Assembly (NCBI GenBank): GCA_001839685.1
Contig: MLAK01000648.1
Coordinates: forward strand, 1 to 64,000
DNA length: 64,000 nucleotides
Origin: Tritrichomonas foetus
Taxonomy: Eukaryota > Parabasalia > Tritrichomonadida > Tritrichomonadidae
Reading direction: 5' to 3'
Positions 29,570 through 39,887 of the stretch are shown one piece after another; position 1 is the first letter of the stretch; every line of letters begins with the position of its first letter. The notes under the pieces are model-generated. The model was given only the letters and a program-made list of their open reading frames with translations, had not been told where the DNA came from and made no database searches. Position numbers and translations under genes: made by a program.

Positions 29570-31369
29570 TCAAATTGATTTACCTTTTTCGCCTCTCCGT
29601 TTAATTCCTTCTTTTGCCAACATCAGCGCGAGATCCATGAATCCTTCTTTTTTCGCATACTGGAGCGCTGAATAGTCTGCATCAGACGCTATTTCCAAGT
29701 CAAGATCGTCTCTTGTAAACAAAATATCAACGATCTCTTGATTTCCTTTCATGCTGGCGAGGTGAAGTGGTGTGATGCCGCAATCATCTTCAGCCTGAAC
29801 GTTTACATTAATGTTGGGGAAAGTTAGAAGCATTTTTAAGATTCGCTTTTGTGGGAAATCACAAGCATAGTGAATGGGTAAGCGACCTGTTAGTTCTTCC
29901 TTATAAGTGAAACAATTTTCGTCACACATATCAGCAATGATAAGTGCGGCTTCTTCGTTATTTAGTTTCAGGCAGTTTAAGAAAGTGTCTTCTCTTTGTT
30001 TGTTATCTGAAAGGAATCTAACAAAAACATGATAGTTGAAATGCTTGATGCTAAGCTCAAAGAGAAGATCAAAATACATGGAATTATTATAGGACTCATC
30101 AAAGATTTCATTTCGATGGAAAATAATCAAGTTTTGGATACATTGGCGAAGAATTTGATATCCATAATCAACTTTATCTTCATTTTCATTTTCATTTTCA
30201 TTTTCAATATTTTCATGATCATCATTGATTTGATGAATTTGGTCTTCTTTTTGATTTAATTGCTCATTTTTATATTGTGGATTGTCAGATTTGAATTGCT
30301 TGAAGCAAATATCGAAAATTTCCTTATTGCCACCGCATGCTGCATACTTTAGGACGTCATCAGGAAGCTTTGCTCCTTTTTCAAGGAGAATTTTAAAACA
30401 ATTGAGGGATCCAAAATAAGCAGCGTATGAAAGTAAAGGAACAGTGTTTTGGTTAATATATGTTGACCTTTCGTATAATTTCGGTGACACACAATATTTT
30501 GTAAAGTCTATTTTGTCGTCATCAAATATTGAAACATCGTCATTTCTTATACAAACAGCGACCTCGTCAGAATTTATTCCATTGTTGTTATACTTTACAT
30601 GTAGGTCAAAATCATTCATTTCTAAATTTTGAGCATATGATGAAAAGATGTTCTTTTGTGGTGAATCATAGTTTTCTTTGTTTGTATAGAAAAAGTCGGA
30701 ATAAAGTAGTGAATTGGTTTCTATCGTCTTTTTGTCAATGATTTCTTTTTCTGCAAGTCTACGTAGAAGGAATAAAGATTCTTGGAGGTAAACTTTTTTA
30801 TGTAGTTGATTTTGGCATTCTTGTGCAAATTCTTTTTCAATTTGAAGCTTTTCAACTAAATTCAAATATAATTCCATATTCGAAAATCTTGAAACGCAAC
30901 CCTGAAAAAGAATGCCTGCAAGAAAATTCTTATTCAAATCTATAAATGGCGTTAAATAATCGAAAACTTCATTGAAAGAATCATCAGATAATTTGAAAAC
31001 CAAATTTTCGAGATTTTTTGCTTCGTTGAGTTTTGGATTGTTGCCAAAGGACAAAAACGCGTTGACGTTTGAGTCCAAATTCGGAATTTGAAGGGTTTTA
31101 GCAAGAAATATTACAAAGTTTGAATTTTCTTCATCAAATAAAACTTCGCGTCCTGAAAGAAGGTCTGAAACTATTTTGGCATGACTGTCGTGATATTGGA
31201 CATCAAGGATTAAAAGTGGCGATTCGGGATTGTCTGTGATGAATTTTTTGACGACGGGACTTATTGAGGCTGCAAATTCTTTATTGGCTTCGCATTCTGT
31301 GCTGTTTAATTGAACTATCCAGTTTGGGTTTCCAACATTTTCGTAAGGCCCAAAACTGAACTTCTTCAT
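29570..31369 (-). CDS. BTB-like/ankyrin repeat protein
   Basis: A 599-residue protein of the ankyrin class that is greatly expanded in trichomonads. The N-terminal about 110 residues (SPLLILDVQYHDSHAKIVSD, EENSNFVIFLAKTLQIPNL) look like a degenerate BTB/POZ-type domain. A helical middle follows. Ankyrin-type repeats appear at about 300-360 (PLLSYAAYFGSLNCFKILLE, LKYAACGGNKEIFDICFKQ) and about 485-590 (LPIHYACDFPQKRILKMLL, GITPLHLASMKGNQEIVDIL, SALQYAKKEGFMDLALML). Between them, an Asn/Glu tract is encoded by a short ATTTTC hexamer repeat near 30176-30212. The frame opens with GTG at 31402; the first ATG gives MKKFSFGPYENV. The binding partner is unknown. Confidence 0.8.
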   Translation of the reverse strand: MKKFSFGPYENVGNPNWIVQLNSTECEANKEFAASISPVVKKFITDNPESPLLILDVQYHDSHAKIVSDLLSGREVLFDEENSNFVIFLAKTLQIPNLDSNVNAFLSFGNNPKLNEAKNLENLVFKLSDDSFNEVFDYLTPFIDLNKNFLAGILFQGCVSRFSNMELYLNLVEKLQIEKEFAQECQNQLHKKVYLQESLFLLRRLAEKEIIDKKTIETNSLLYSDFFYTNKENYDSPQKNIFSSYAQNLEMNDFDLHVKYNNNGINSDEVAVCIRNDDVSIFDDDKIDFTKYCVSPKLYERSTYINQNTVPLLSYAAYFGSLNCFKILLEKGAKLPDDVLKYAACGGNKEIFDICFKQFKSDNPQYKNEQLNQKEDQIHQINDDHENIENENENENEDKVDYGYQILRQCIQNLIIFHRNEIFDESYNNSMYFDLLFELSIKHFNYHVFVRFLSDNKQREDTFLNCLKLNNEEAALIIADMCDENCFTYKEELTGRLPIHYACDFPQKRILKMLLTFPNINVNVQAEDDCGITPLHLASMKGNQEIVDILFTRDDLDLEIASDADYSALQYAKKEGFMDLALMLAKEGIKRRGEKGKSI

Positions 31370-31756
31370 TTTGAATGAAATAAACGGATCCTTTTTATTC
31401 ACCTTTAACCCATCAAAATATAACGGTTATTTTCGCCTGAAATATTGGATGATTTGACCTTTACAAACAGCTAAATACAACCATATATCTAACAGTAATC
31501 TCATATATATCTCATCAATAACCATGAGGGGGGCATTTACTCATTCCTTTGCTACTCGGTCCAAAACAAGCATGATTTATATATATAGTCAAAGAATCAT
31601 GTTTCTAGGTGTAATCATTTCTTTGATTTCTACACTTTTCTTTCAAAAACTTCATAAGTTTTCTCAGAAAAGAGAAATTGAGTTGAGAATATTTGGTTTT
31701 CCAGACCATTTAACAACAGAAAAATACGCGAACTAAAATAACAAGAAAATCTGCAA
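31370..31756. other. Divergent intergenic region
   Basis: It lies between divergently transcribed ankyrin and LRR genes and probably contains both promoters. A 70-codon plus-strand ORF at 31524-31736 contains one hydrophobic segment (IMFLGVIISLISTLFF) and ends 20 bases before the LRR gene; I regard it as unproven. Confidence 0.4.
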
Positions 31757-34723
31757 ATGAAACCCATCGCACAGAAATTTATTGACAAAGCCGTTAGTAG
31801 CGCCACCCAGCATGGCGCCACGATTTTTTTCAGTGGTACAGTACTCAAACATCATGTAACATCAAAAGGCAAAGACGAAAGAATTTTAATTATTTCTGAT
31901 CAATTTGCTGCCTATTATTCAAAGAAAGGTGATACTCCAAATTACAACTATTGGATAGATATCGACGACATGTGCTTCGAGAGTTCGATGATAACCCTTA
32001 AATTTAAAGGATACGATGATATGAAGTTTGAATACGACAAAGGAACGGCACCTGATCTCGACCAAATAATTTCAGAAACAATACAGAGACTTGTCCATCC
32101 GGAAGAAATCGAAAAAATGCCAGGTTTTCAAAACCAGAAAAATAATTTCAAAAGATTTTATCCAACATGCAAATCAATGTACTCACGGTTTATTTCGCAT
32201 ATTTCCTCAAGAAATATCAAATTGAATGATAATGGAAAAAACATGGTGAGATTCATTCTCAGTCAGGCCACAAGTCGACTTGTATTTTCTTCAGAAAATA
32301 TTGAAAAAGTTATTCAATATTTAATTGATTCTCTCAGGCTTTCGACTCATGTTGAAAGTTTGTATATTCCTTCAGTTGTTGGCACTGATGTTTTTTATGC
32401 GCTTGCCGTTTTTCTTCGAAAACCTTCAAACATTATTCACATCAAAACTTCTAAGCAAGAAATTGAGAATTTTACACGTTTCTGTCAAAGTATTTGGGAG
32501 AAAAAAGATCCAGCAAATCAACTCACTGCTTTATCTTTTGTTGACTCTGATTTTGATCAATATTCATTAAGCGAACTCTCAAATGCAATATCAAACTCTA
32601 AAATTAATTCACTCACTTTTGAAAATCCAACAAACGAAGATGGAAATTTAGAAGATCACTTTTTCATGAGTAATTTTCCAGAATTGAAACTTTTTGGATT
32701 ATCTCGAATGAATATTAATAATTTGGATAATCTTTTACAGAAATTATCAAACATTAAAGTTCTTTCATTAACATCACTTCAAAATACAGACATAAAAACG
32801 ATTTTTGAAACAGTATCGAAGGCTAATCTCAGTAGTTTATCTTTCCTTAACGTTTCGGGAAATACGTGTAAGCCAAAAACCACAGTTAGTTCACTACCTA
32901 ATACTTTACAGCGTCTTGATGCTAGTTTTGTCGAATTTGAAGATAATTCTTTAGTTGAATTCTTTACTTCAATTTTCCAGAAGAAATGGAAAGGCTTATT
33001 TAAACTTTCTTTATCAAATATTCGAGCTTCTGATAAAGAAATTTCCAGTTTAATGAAAAAAATGAGACGAATGGAACCTGTTGCTCAACTAAGTCACTTT
33101 TCATGGAATGGTAATACAATTTCTGAAGACTTTTTCTCATTCTTAGAAAACTTTGATCAAATTAAAACTCTTTTTTTAGACTGCTGCTTTTTAGAGTGTA
33201 ATTCACGAACATTTAATGCATTTTTAGATGTTCTTCCTGCTCTTGAAAATTTAATTGTACTTTCTATTAAAGGTGATGGATCGAATTCTGTTGTTGCACA
33301 AAATTTCCCAAAATTATGTAAAATCATAAAAAAGTCGAGATCTATTCAGAGATTGAATGTGTCATTTAATGCGATTGGTGATGAAGGTATTTCACAAATA
33401 CAATCATTAATTGAAGCTTCCAAGCAAATAATTGCTGTCGCATTTGATGGTTGTAAAGTATCATCCATCGATAAAATTATTCAAATGGCAGATAATATTT
33501 CGAATTTAAAAAAATCAATCTTTTTAGATTTCCCATCATTTGAAATCAGAGATTTACTTTCACGTGGATCAGCTCCACCTAACTTGTTAGATGATCTCCG
33601 TATTAAATTAAAAGCAGCTTATCTCAAAACCGACGAAAACAATGACAATCAAAGCGATAATGATGACGATGATCATCATAAGCATAAACATCATAAGCAT
33701 GGAGATAATAACGATAAATACTATGATAGTAGCGCTTTCTGGAATATGAATATTGAAGAATATAAGGAACCAACCACAGACGAATTCCCAGAATATCTAA
33801 CCCCTAAGCTGCTTTCTGTTATCGAAAAAGGAGATCAACCACAAAATAATAAAAATAAGCGTAAATATAGTAATGATGATGATTACTCCGAGAGCCGTGA
33901 TGATGACGATGATAGTGATGATCGCAATAAGAGAAGGCGTAAAAAGAATCGAAGAAATTCTGATAGTGACGATAGCGATGATAACGATTATGAAGATAAT
34001 GACGATTCAAGTGATAGGAATCGAAAGAAAAAATCAAACAGAAATAATAAAAAGTCCCATAGAAATAGGAACTCTGATAGTGATGATGATGACGATAGTG
34101 ATGATGATTATTCAAACCGCAGGAAGCGAAAAAGCAGTAAAAAAATCAATAAAAAATCCAGGAAACGCCGTGACTCCGATGACTCTGATCGCTCAGATGA
34201 TGATTCAGATGAAGATTCGGATAAATCATGGAAAAGAAGAAAAGATAAGAAAAATAAAAGCAGTAAACGACTGGCTATCAGTGACGATGAAGAGAGCGAT
34301 GATGACAGCTATCGTGGATCTCGAAAGAAAAAATCTAATAACAAGAGAAAGCGATTACAGTTAAGTGATGATGATAGTGAGAGTGATAATCCACGAAGAC
34401 GAAATAAGAAATCTAGTAAACGTAAAACCAGCCGCGATTCTGATTCAGACGATGATTCTGATGATGATGACAGTTACAAAAATAGAAATAAAAACAAGTC
34501 ATCAAAACGAAATTTGAAAAAATCACGCAGAAATTTATCCAATTCTGATTCTGAGAATGACAGTGATAGTGATAGTGATGGAGGATCAAGGGGAAAGAAA
34601 AGTGGAAAAGATGGTATTTGGAAATTCCCGCTTGAAATGTCACCAAACAGTGAAAAGAAAGCCATCAAACAGCTCGAAGCAAAGTTTTCTATCAAAAGTC
34701 TCAACGAAGCGATTATGTCATAG
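31757..34723 (+). CDS. CARMIL-like leucine-rich repeat protein with long charged tail
   Basis: A 988-residue protein. Residues about 1-110 form a PH-like domain as at the start of CARMIL proteins (FFSGTVLKHHVTSKGKDERI, LIISDQFAAYYSK, YWIDIDDMCFESSMITLKFK). Residues about 180-600 are irregular leucine-rich repeats (LKLFGLSRMNINNLDNLL, LSSLSFLNVSGNT, IQRLNVSFNAIGDEGISQI). From about 625 to 950 the chain is a His- then Ser/Asp/Lys/Arg-rich tract, alternating acidic SDDDD blocks with KRRKK blocks. A short conserved-looking end follows (GIWKFPLEMSPNSEKKAIK). CARMILs regulate actin capping protein. No capping-protein interaction motif is visible here, so that activity is uncertain; the tail instead resembles nucleolar or RNA-associated charged tracts. 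Confidence 0.75.
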   Translation: MKPIAQKFIDKAVSSATQHGATIFFSGTVLKHHVTSKGKDERILIISDQFAAYYSKKGDTPNYNYWIDIDDMCFESSMITLKFKGYDDMKFEYDKGTAPDLDQIISETIQRLVHPEEIEKMPGFQNQKNNFKRFYPTCKSMYSRFISHISSRNIKLNDNGKNMVRFILSQATSRLVFSSENIEKVIQYLIDSLRLSTHVESLYIPSVVGTDVFYALAVFLRKPSNIIHIKTSKQEIENFTRFCQSIWEKKDPANQLTALSFVDSDFDQYSLSELSNAISNSKINSLTFENPTNEDGNLEDHFFMSNFPELKLFGLSRMNINNLDNLLQKLSNIKVLSLTSLQNTDIKTIFETVSKANLSSLSFLNVSGNTCKPKTTVSSLPNTLQRLDASFVEFEDNSLVEFFTSIFQKKWKGLFKLSLSNIRASDKEISSLMKKMRRMEPVAQLSHFSWNGNTISEDFFSFLENFDQIKTLFLDCCFLECNSRTFNAFLDVLPALENLIVLSIKGDGSNSVVAQNFPKLCKIIKKSRSIQRLNVSFNAIGDEGISQIQSLIEASKQIIAVAFDGCKVSSIDKIIQMADNISNLKKSIFLDFPSFEIRDLLSRGSAPPNLLDDLRIKLKAAYLKTDENNDNQSDNDDDDHHKHKHHKHGDNNDKYYDSSAFWNMNIEEYKEPTTDEFPEYLTPKLLSVIEKGDQPQNNKNKRKYSNDDDYSESRDDDDDSDDRNKRRRKKNRRNSDSDDSDDNDYEDNDDSSDRNRKKKSNRNNKKSHRNRNSDSDDDDDSDDDYSNRRKRKSSKKINKKSRKRRDSDDSDRSDDDSDEDSDKSWKRRKDKKNKSSKRLAISDDEESDDDSYRGSRKKKSNNKRKRLQLSDDDSESDNPRRRNKKSSKRKTSRDSDSDDDSDDDDSYKNRNKNKSSKRNLKKSRRNLSNSDSENDSDSDSDGGSRGKKSGKDGIWKFPLEMSPNSEKKAIKQLEAKFSIKSLNEAIMS

Positions 34724-34956
34724 ATTTGTATTAATTATTTTTTGTTTTTGTTTTTTAAGTAAATGTTTTCCATAGATTTTTGTCTATATTTTTTGGGTAC
34801 ACAATTATTTCCAGAGAAACTCATCAGATTGTTATAATAATGACATATTTCCAACTAAAAATGAAGATATAAGTGATTATTATACATTTATTCAGCGAAA
34901 ATAACAACAATTAATAAATATCTCCAAAAGTGAAGTACAAATATCCTGTTGTTTGC
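34724..34956. other. Convergent spacer
   Basis: AT-rich spacer between the LRR and Myb gene 3' ends. Nothing recognised. Confidence 0.5.
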
Positions 34957-35760
34957 TTACACATGCACATTACTGTCACCAAAGATGTCCAAGTATGCAT
35001 CTTCAATGAATATTTTATCAAAAATTTGACGAATTAATTCGTCATCAGTGTCCTCGGTTATAATCTCACTGCGATCATTTGGTGTTTTGTTTGATGAATC
35101 ATTTGATGATTGATTTAAAGCTTTGCTTGATGGTTCTTTTAATAATAATTGGAGGTTGTGAATCAATCCACTTTGCTGATCTCTATAACTCTTTTGACAT
35201 GCTTCAAAAGAAGTGGATATGTGATTTGTAACAGCGTCAGTCTGGTGATATTGATTATTATTAGTTTGTTCATAGTGATTGCTCAAATTCGATAATGTTT
35301 TGTTGATATTAGAACTGTTAATTAAAGGACTAACTTTAGGACCAATTCTTTGAATTGAATTGCTCAAAGAATTTGCTGAATCATCTCTTATGATGTTTTG
35401 GATTGGTTCAATATCAATGTGAGATGATTTCTGGAGTTTCCTATTCAGTTTGTACCATCTGCTTTTAATATTTACTGCTGTTCTTCCTGGAAAGTATAAT
35501 TTGAATGCAGCCCATTTCCTTCCATGTTGGAAATATAAAGTCAGCAATTTTTGATCTTCCGCATCAGTCCATTCATCGGAATTGTTTAATGGTGATAGAT
35601 AATGATGCCATCTATCTCTACATTGGCGTGAGTCACGATTTGGAATCAGTTTCGAAATTTGATTCCATTTTCCTTTTTCACCGTAGCGAGCAACAAGTTT
35701 GATCAAACTTTCGTCTTCTTCTTTTGAAAAAGAATGTCGACTCTTTGCAAGAGATTTCAT
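34957..35760 (-). CDS. Two-repeat Myb DNA-binding protein
   Basis: A 267-residue protein. Two Myb/SANT repeats sit at about residues 7-57 (HSFSKEEDESLIKLVARYG, WNQISKLIPNRDSRQCRDRW) and 60-108 (EWTDAEDQKLLTLYFQHG, WAAFKLYFPGRTAVNIKSRW). The regularly spaced tryptophans are mostly kept; in the first repeat the first Trp is Phe. The remaining about 155 residues are Asn/Ser/Gln-rich and probably disordered. Trichomonads have many such R2R3-like Myb factors, and some regulate adhesion or iron-responsive genes. The frame runs 68 codons further up without an ATG, through a 23-A tract; the ATG at 35758-35760 is the only plausible start. Confidence 0.88.
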   Translation of the reverse strand: MKSLAKSRHSFSKEEDESLIKLVARYGEKGKWNQISKLIPNRDSRQCRDRWHHYLSPLNNSDEWTDAEDQKLLTLYFQHGRKWAAFKLYFPGRTAVNIKSRWYKLNRKLQKSSHIDIEPIQNIIRDDSANSLSNSIQRIGPKVSPLINSSNINKTLSNLSNHYEQTNNNQYHQTDAVTNHISTSFEACQKSYRDQQSGLIHNLQLLLKEPSSKALNQSSNDSSNKTPNDRSEIITEDTDDELIRQIFDKIFIEDAYLDIFGDSNVHV

Positions 35761-37205
35761 CTTAGTTTTGAGACTACTCAGTGTGAAAGTAAGGAAAAGT
35801 GAAATACTTATTTGAATATTTTGAAAAAAATCCACATATTGAATAACTTTCAATGAGTTGCAATAGAAACAAAAAAAAAAAAAAAAAAAAAAATTAAGAG
35901 TGATATTCAATTTTGAAAAAAACGAGCCAAGAAAAAATTGAAATATTTCATAATATGTATTCAAATTCTTTTTTACAGTTTTGAAATAACTGTGTAATAA
36001 TGCTGATAATATACTTCAGATATTCCAGGTTATATAAAATGAAGTTTACATATTCTTTATCTTTTATGTCCCATATTATCAATATATGGCATAAACGTCG
36101 GAGGCATGAAATAAGAAAAATCGATATAAATAAAATAATCATTTCTTTAATATTGATATTTTTACGACAGATTTAAATCTCGAATAAATTCAAAGAAATA
36201 CATTTCTTAGGATTTCTGAACTTTATTACAATGAAAATCGGAGTCCACTTTCAATCTTACCAATTCTTAGCGCTAAAATCTTCTCTGAGTTGTTTTTTTA
36301 TTTCCGTGAAAACATGATTCACCAACAGAATGAAGTTGACATCATAATGACCTAAATTATTTTCAATACTATTGAAAAAGTTTGTGGGTGATAACATATA
36401 TCAGCCACTTGCGCATGAACGAAGATGGCATTTCAAATGATATATTTGGCATTATAATTGCGTTACTTGCATGCAAGAATTCCAAAATAAAAGTACAGTC
36501 ATAAATGAGGATGATGTAACTTCGGTGAGTAAGGAGAAAAAATTGAATGAGATCTGCGGTTATTTTTGTAACTTTTTTGGTGGATTTTCACACGAATCGA
36601 AAAAATATTCATTTTTGAATATCTCTCAGCTAATTGAAAATTCAATGATTTGGTTATTTTAAGAATATCATATGTTAGCTGTATATATGATGTTTAATCA
36701 ACTTTGACACAACTAGAAGTTATCTAAAACGAAATTGGACATATTTTTGGTAATCTCATGAATAATTGCCGAAATTTTCTCAATAATTTTGTTTATTATT
36801 CCAAATTTAATAATTATTTGACTAATCCTAAAAAGAAATTAGAAATATCAGCAAAAGAATAGCGGTCTTTTATTAAAAGAATAAGCTGAGAAGTTATATA
36901 ATAATGGTGTCTAGAATCATATTTGACTCGAAGTATCTTTATTTCTAGATTTTTCGTCGTGCATAGATAAATTATGATATCATATGAAAGAAAGGATTTG
37001 ATTGATGATGGATTAAAGTTAAAAAAACTTTTCAAAAGCATCAAGTTAATTAAGTCATATATAGTTGGTTTATGATACAATAAATCTTGCTGGATTAAAA
37101 AAGAACTTTTCAAAATTTTCTAAACGAAAAAACAAAAAAAAGTTAAATCAAAGTAGTACACAAATGAAAAACAATAATTAAAGATAAATGAGAAAAAAAC
37201 AATAT
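35761..37205. other. AT-rich intergenic stretch
   Basis: About 1.45 kb. A run of 23 A residues occupies 35871-35893, in the 5' region of the Myb gene. Small ORFs at 35948-36142 (minus), 36471-36662 (plus, 63 codons, hydrophilic start MQEFQNKSTVINEDDV) and 36814-37113 (minus) cannot be assigned. Confidence 0.45.
35871..35893. repeat. A23 homopolymer
   Basis: Twenty-three consecutive A on the plus strand about 110 bases upstream of the Myb ATG (T23 on the coding strand). It could be a promoter poly(dT) element or sequencing-prone slippage tract. Confidence 0.9.
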
Positions 37206-39887
37206 TTATTCAGATAAAATACGGTTTTTGATAAAGTTGAAATTATCAGACAAATGCGGGAATTCATTTGACAGTAAATCTATTAAGTTCTGTAATTGTG
37301 ATTCCTGGTGCTTCAAGTTGTCGAAAGCCTGTTGGAATCCATCTGGTGATTTCAAGATAGTTTTTGGATTCTTCGCCGAAAACAGTCTTTGTTTAGCCTG
37401 CAATTTTTCAAGTTTTGCTTGTGCCGCAATTTTTGCCTTTTCTTCATTTTGCATCTGTTTTTCTAATTCTGTTTTATTTAATTTAGTTTCTCTTTCCATG
37501 TGAGCGTATTGCTCAATTTCAGTTGAAAGTCCTCTTTGGACATCCACGTTTTCTTTCATTGATTCATCATTTCGATTAGTTTCTTCATTCAATCTTTTAA
37601 TTTCACGCTTCAGCTCGGTGATTCCTTTTGCAACATCCGCGCGTGTTTTATCTTTGTTTAGACGATTTTGAACTTGTCCTTTAGTTGCAAGAGTTTCTCT
37701 TCTCACGAGAGCGTATTGCATTTCTTGGACAATTACCTGTTGTTGTTTTTTAATTTGTTTCAAACGTAGTTCCATTCGATTGACTTCCTTTTTCATTGTT
37801 TTCAATTCAGATGCGCCATAATTTGGATCCAAAGCTTCTCTCATTTCTCTTGCGAGCTGAAGTTTCTTTTCCCACATCATAATTGTTTTTTCGGTTTCCA
37901 TTAAATCTTCAGCAAGGCCTTCGCGGATTGCTGCAAGCTCCTCAATTTGGGATTCTGTTTGAGCGGCTTCTTCTTCTTTCTTTCGAAGGTTTTCTAAGAT
38001 TTCTGCTTCATAGTTAACATTACCCTCGACTAAAACGTTTCCATCACCAACAGAATGAGAAAGTTGTTCACCTAAACGACTCATTTCACGTTGATGTAAG
38101 CGAATTTGAATTTGGAGCTTTTCAATTTCTTTCTCGGTGGCCTGAAGCTGAGTTCGAACACGATCTCGTTTACGAGAAAGAACAGCGATATGTGCTTGTT
38201 GAGTTGTATTAGTTTTTTCTATTTCTTCGCATGTATGAGTTAAAGTAACTAGTTCTGTTTGTTTTTTAAGCCATGTTGCTTGGTTTTCTTGAGCTTGTTC
38301 GTCACTTTGTTGAATTCGTGATTGGATTTGTCTAATCTTCCTTTCAAGGGGACCGTACTCTTCACCATTTTGGGCAGATTTCAAAGAATCGTATTGTCTG
38401 TTTAATTTATCGACTTCGCTTTGTCTCTTTTCGATGTCTGTATTATTTCTTCGGATTTGCATTTCATATTGACTGATAAGATCATCTTTGACTTTCAATT
38501 CAGCGACGATATCAGCAAGACCTCTTTGTAATTTTTCAGATTGTGCCGAGATATTGAGTTTATCAATTCTTAATCTAACAACTTCATTTCGTAAATTACT
38601 TAATTCACGATCTTTTGCAGTAATTTGGTCACGAATTTGTTCAACCATATGTTGTGAAGCAATGGTATCTCGTTTTAAGTTTGATTGTTCTGCAACATGA
38701 GAAATGATTTTATCTTCGAGTTCATGAATTTGATTACTAATTTCATTTGCACCTTTTTGTGATTGAGCGAATTCACTTTTTGCATTATTTCTTTCGATTA
38801 GAAGTTTAGAAATATCAACTTCCTTTTTCTTAATTGATTCATATAAATCACTCAATTTTGCTTGTAAATCTTTTCTTTCATCTTCAGCTCCAGCAATTTT
38901 TCCATTCAAATATTGAATTCTCATATTAATCTTCTTCATCATATTTGTATTACGTTCAGCTTGTTCTTGCTGATCGGCGATTTGTTTTTTAAGTCCTTCA
39001 GCTTCATTTTCTAGTGCACGAATTTCTTCTTCTTGTTTTGCAGCTGCAGCTTCAATTTCTTGGAGTGTCACAGATCTCCTTTTTACACCAATTAAGGCTG
39101 AGTTCCAATCTTGAAGAAGATGATTTCTTTCAAAATTGATTTTCTCCATTTCAAGAGAAGCTTGAAGAAGGGCATCACGAGCGGTTTTGGTTTCACCACG
39201 TTGTGCCAAAATTTGTGTTTCATAAACTGACAATTGTGAAGTGATGTCTTGAACTTGATGTGTTAACCTGTCAATGTACATATCTTGTTCTTGCTTAGAT
39301 AGTTCTGTTTCTGTAGCAGATTGCTCAGATTTGTATGTTTCTCTTTGGACGACTTTCTTTTGATTCATAATCTCCTGATTTCTTTGCTCTAACAAAAGAA
39401 CAGTTTCATTCAATTTGTCCAACTCTGTTCTCTGTCGTTCATAGTCCTTCGTACGAATGTCGAGTTCTTCTTGTGTTTGTTTCAAAGATTCTCTTTCCTC
39501 CTTCAGCTGCTTTTCGAAGTCGAGTCTTATCGCTTCTGCCGCTTCACGCTCTGTATTCGCCTCTGTCAATCTCTGATGTAATTTGGCCAATTGCTGTTGA
39601 ATTGAATAAAGCTCAACACCAACTTGCTCTCTTTCAGCTGCTAATTTTGATTTAAGCGCGTTTTTATCACGAATTTGGACGTCGAGGTTATCAACTTGTT
39701 GATTCAATTGTTTCTTGATGTCATCGTTGAGCTTCTTGAAGAGAGGATGATCAGGGGAGAGATTTGGATCTTCATCTTCTTCGTTATCGTCGAGATCTTC
39801 ATCTTCGTTCTCTATATCTGCTTCGAAAGGGAGTGGACCAACTTCTTCTTCTTCACCATAATTATTGTAGTCGTTGTTGTCGCTCAT
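37206..39887 (-). CDS. CCDC40: CCDC40 (axonemal 96-nm ruler protein)
   Basis: An 893-residue coiled-coil protein with an acidic N-terminus. Family landmarks are visible in order: LSPDHPLFKKLNDDIKKQL near 44, VELYSIQQQLAKLHQRL near 90, DMYIDRLTHQVQDI near 202, EYGPLERKIRQIQSRI near 512 followed by QATWLKKQTELVTLTH, and IMMWEKKLQLAREMREALD near 670 followed by LRLKQIKKQQQVIVQEMQ and YALVRRETLATK. These match vertebrate CCDC40 and Chlamydomonas FAP172. With CCDC39 it forms the ruler that sets the 96-nm repeat positions of inner dynein arms and radial spokes. It therefore belongs with RSP3 in this window. Start ATG at 39885-39887. Confidence 0.9.
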   Translation of the reverse strand: MSDNNDYNNYGEEEEVGPLPFEADIENEDEDLDDNEEDEDPNLSPDHPLFKKLNDDIKKQLNQQVDNLDVQIRDKNALKSKLAAEREQVGVELYSIQQQLAKLHQRLTEANTEREAAEAIRLDFEKQLKEERESLKQTQEELDIRTKDYERQRTELDKLNETVLLLEQRNQEIMNQKKVVQRETYKSEQSATETELSKQEQDMYIDRLTHQVQDITSQLSVYETQILAQRGETKTARDALLQASLEMEKINFERNHLLQDWNSALIGVKRRSVTLQEIEAAAAKQEEEIRALENEAEGLKKQIADQQEQAERNTNMMKKINMRIQYLNGKIAGAEDERKDLQAKLSDLYESIKKKEVDISKLLIERNNAKSEFAQSQKGANEISNQIHELEDKIISHVAEQSNLKRDTIASQHMVEQIRDQITAKDRELSNLRNEVVRLRIDKLNISAQSEKLQRGLADIVAELKVKDDLISQYEMQIRRNNTDIEKRQSEVDKLNRQYDSLKSAQNGEEYGPLERKIRQIQSRIQQSDEQAQENQATWLKKQTELVTLTHTCEEIEKTNTTQQAHIAVLSRKRDRVRTQLQATEKEIEKLQIQIRLHQREMSRLGEQLSHSVGDGNVLVEGNVNYEAEILENLRKKEEEAAQTESQIEELAAIREGLAEDLMETEKTIMMWEKKLQLAREMREALDPNYGASELKTMKKEVNRMELRLKQIKKQQQVIVQEMQYALVRRETLATKGQVQNRLNKDKTRADVAKGITELKREIKRLNEETNRNDESMKENVDVQRGLSTEIEQYAHMERETKLNKTELEKQMQNEEKAKIAAQAKLEKLQAKQRLFSAKNPKTILKSPDGFQQAFDNLKHQESQLQNLIDLLSNEFPHLSDNFNFIKNRILSE

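Noticed and set aside
31524..31736. Small membrane protein upstream of the LRR gene
   Set aside because: It has one hydrophobic segment but no family resemblance, and it would occupy the promoter of the LRR gene, ending 20 bases before its ATG.
33819..34646. His/Tyr-rich and Ile/Met-rich ORFs opposite or overlapping the LRR tail
   Set aside because: They are shadows of the repetitive Ser/Asp/Lys codons of the real gene.
34957..35964. Phe-rich N-terminal extension of the Myb protein
   Set aside because: It is translated from the T23 tract and 5' region, has no ATG, and precedes a good ATG directly before the first Myb repeat.
36471..36662. 63-codon hydrophilic ORF
   Set aside because: Composition is somewhat protein-like, but such frames are expected by chance and nothing else supports it.
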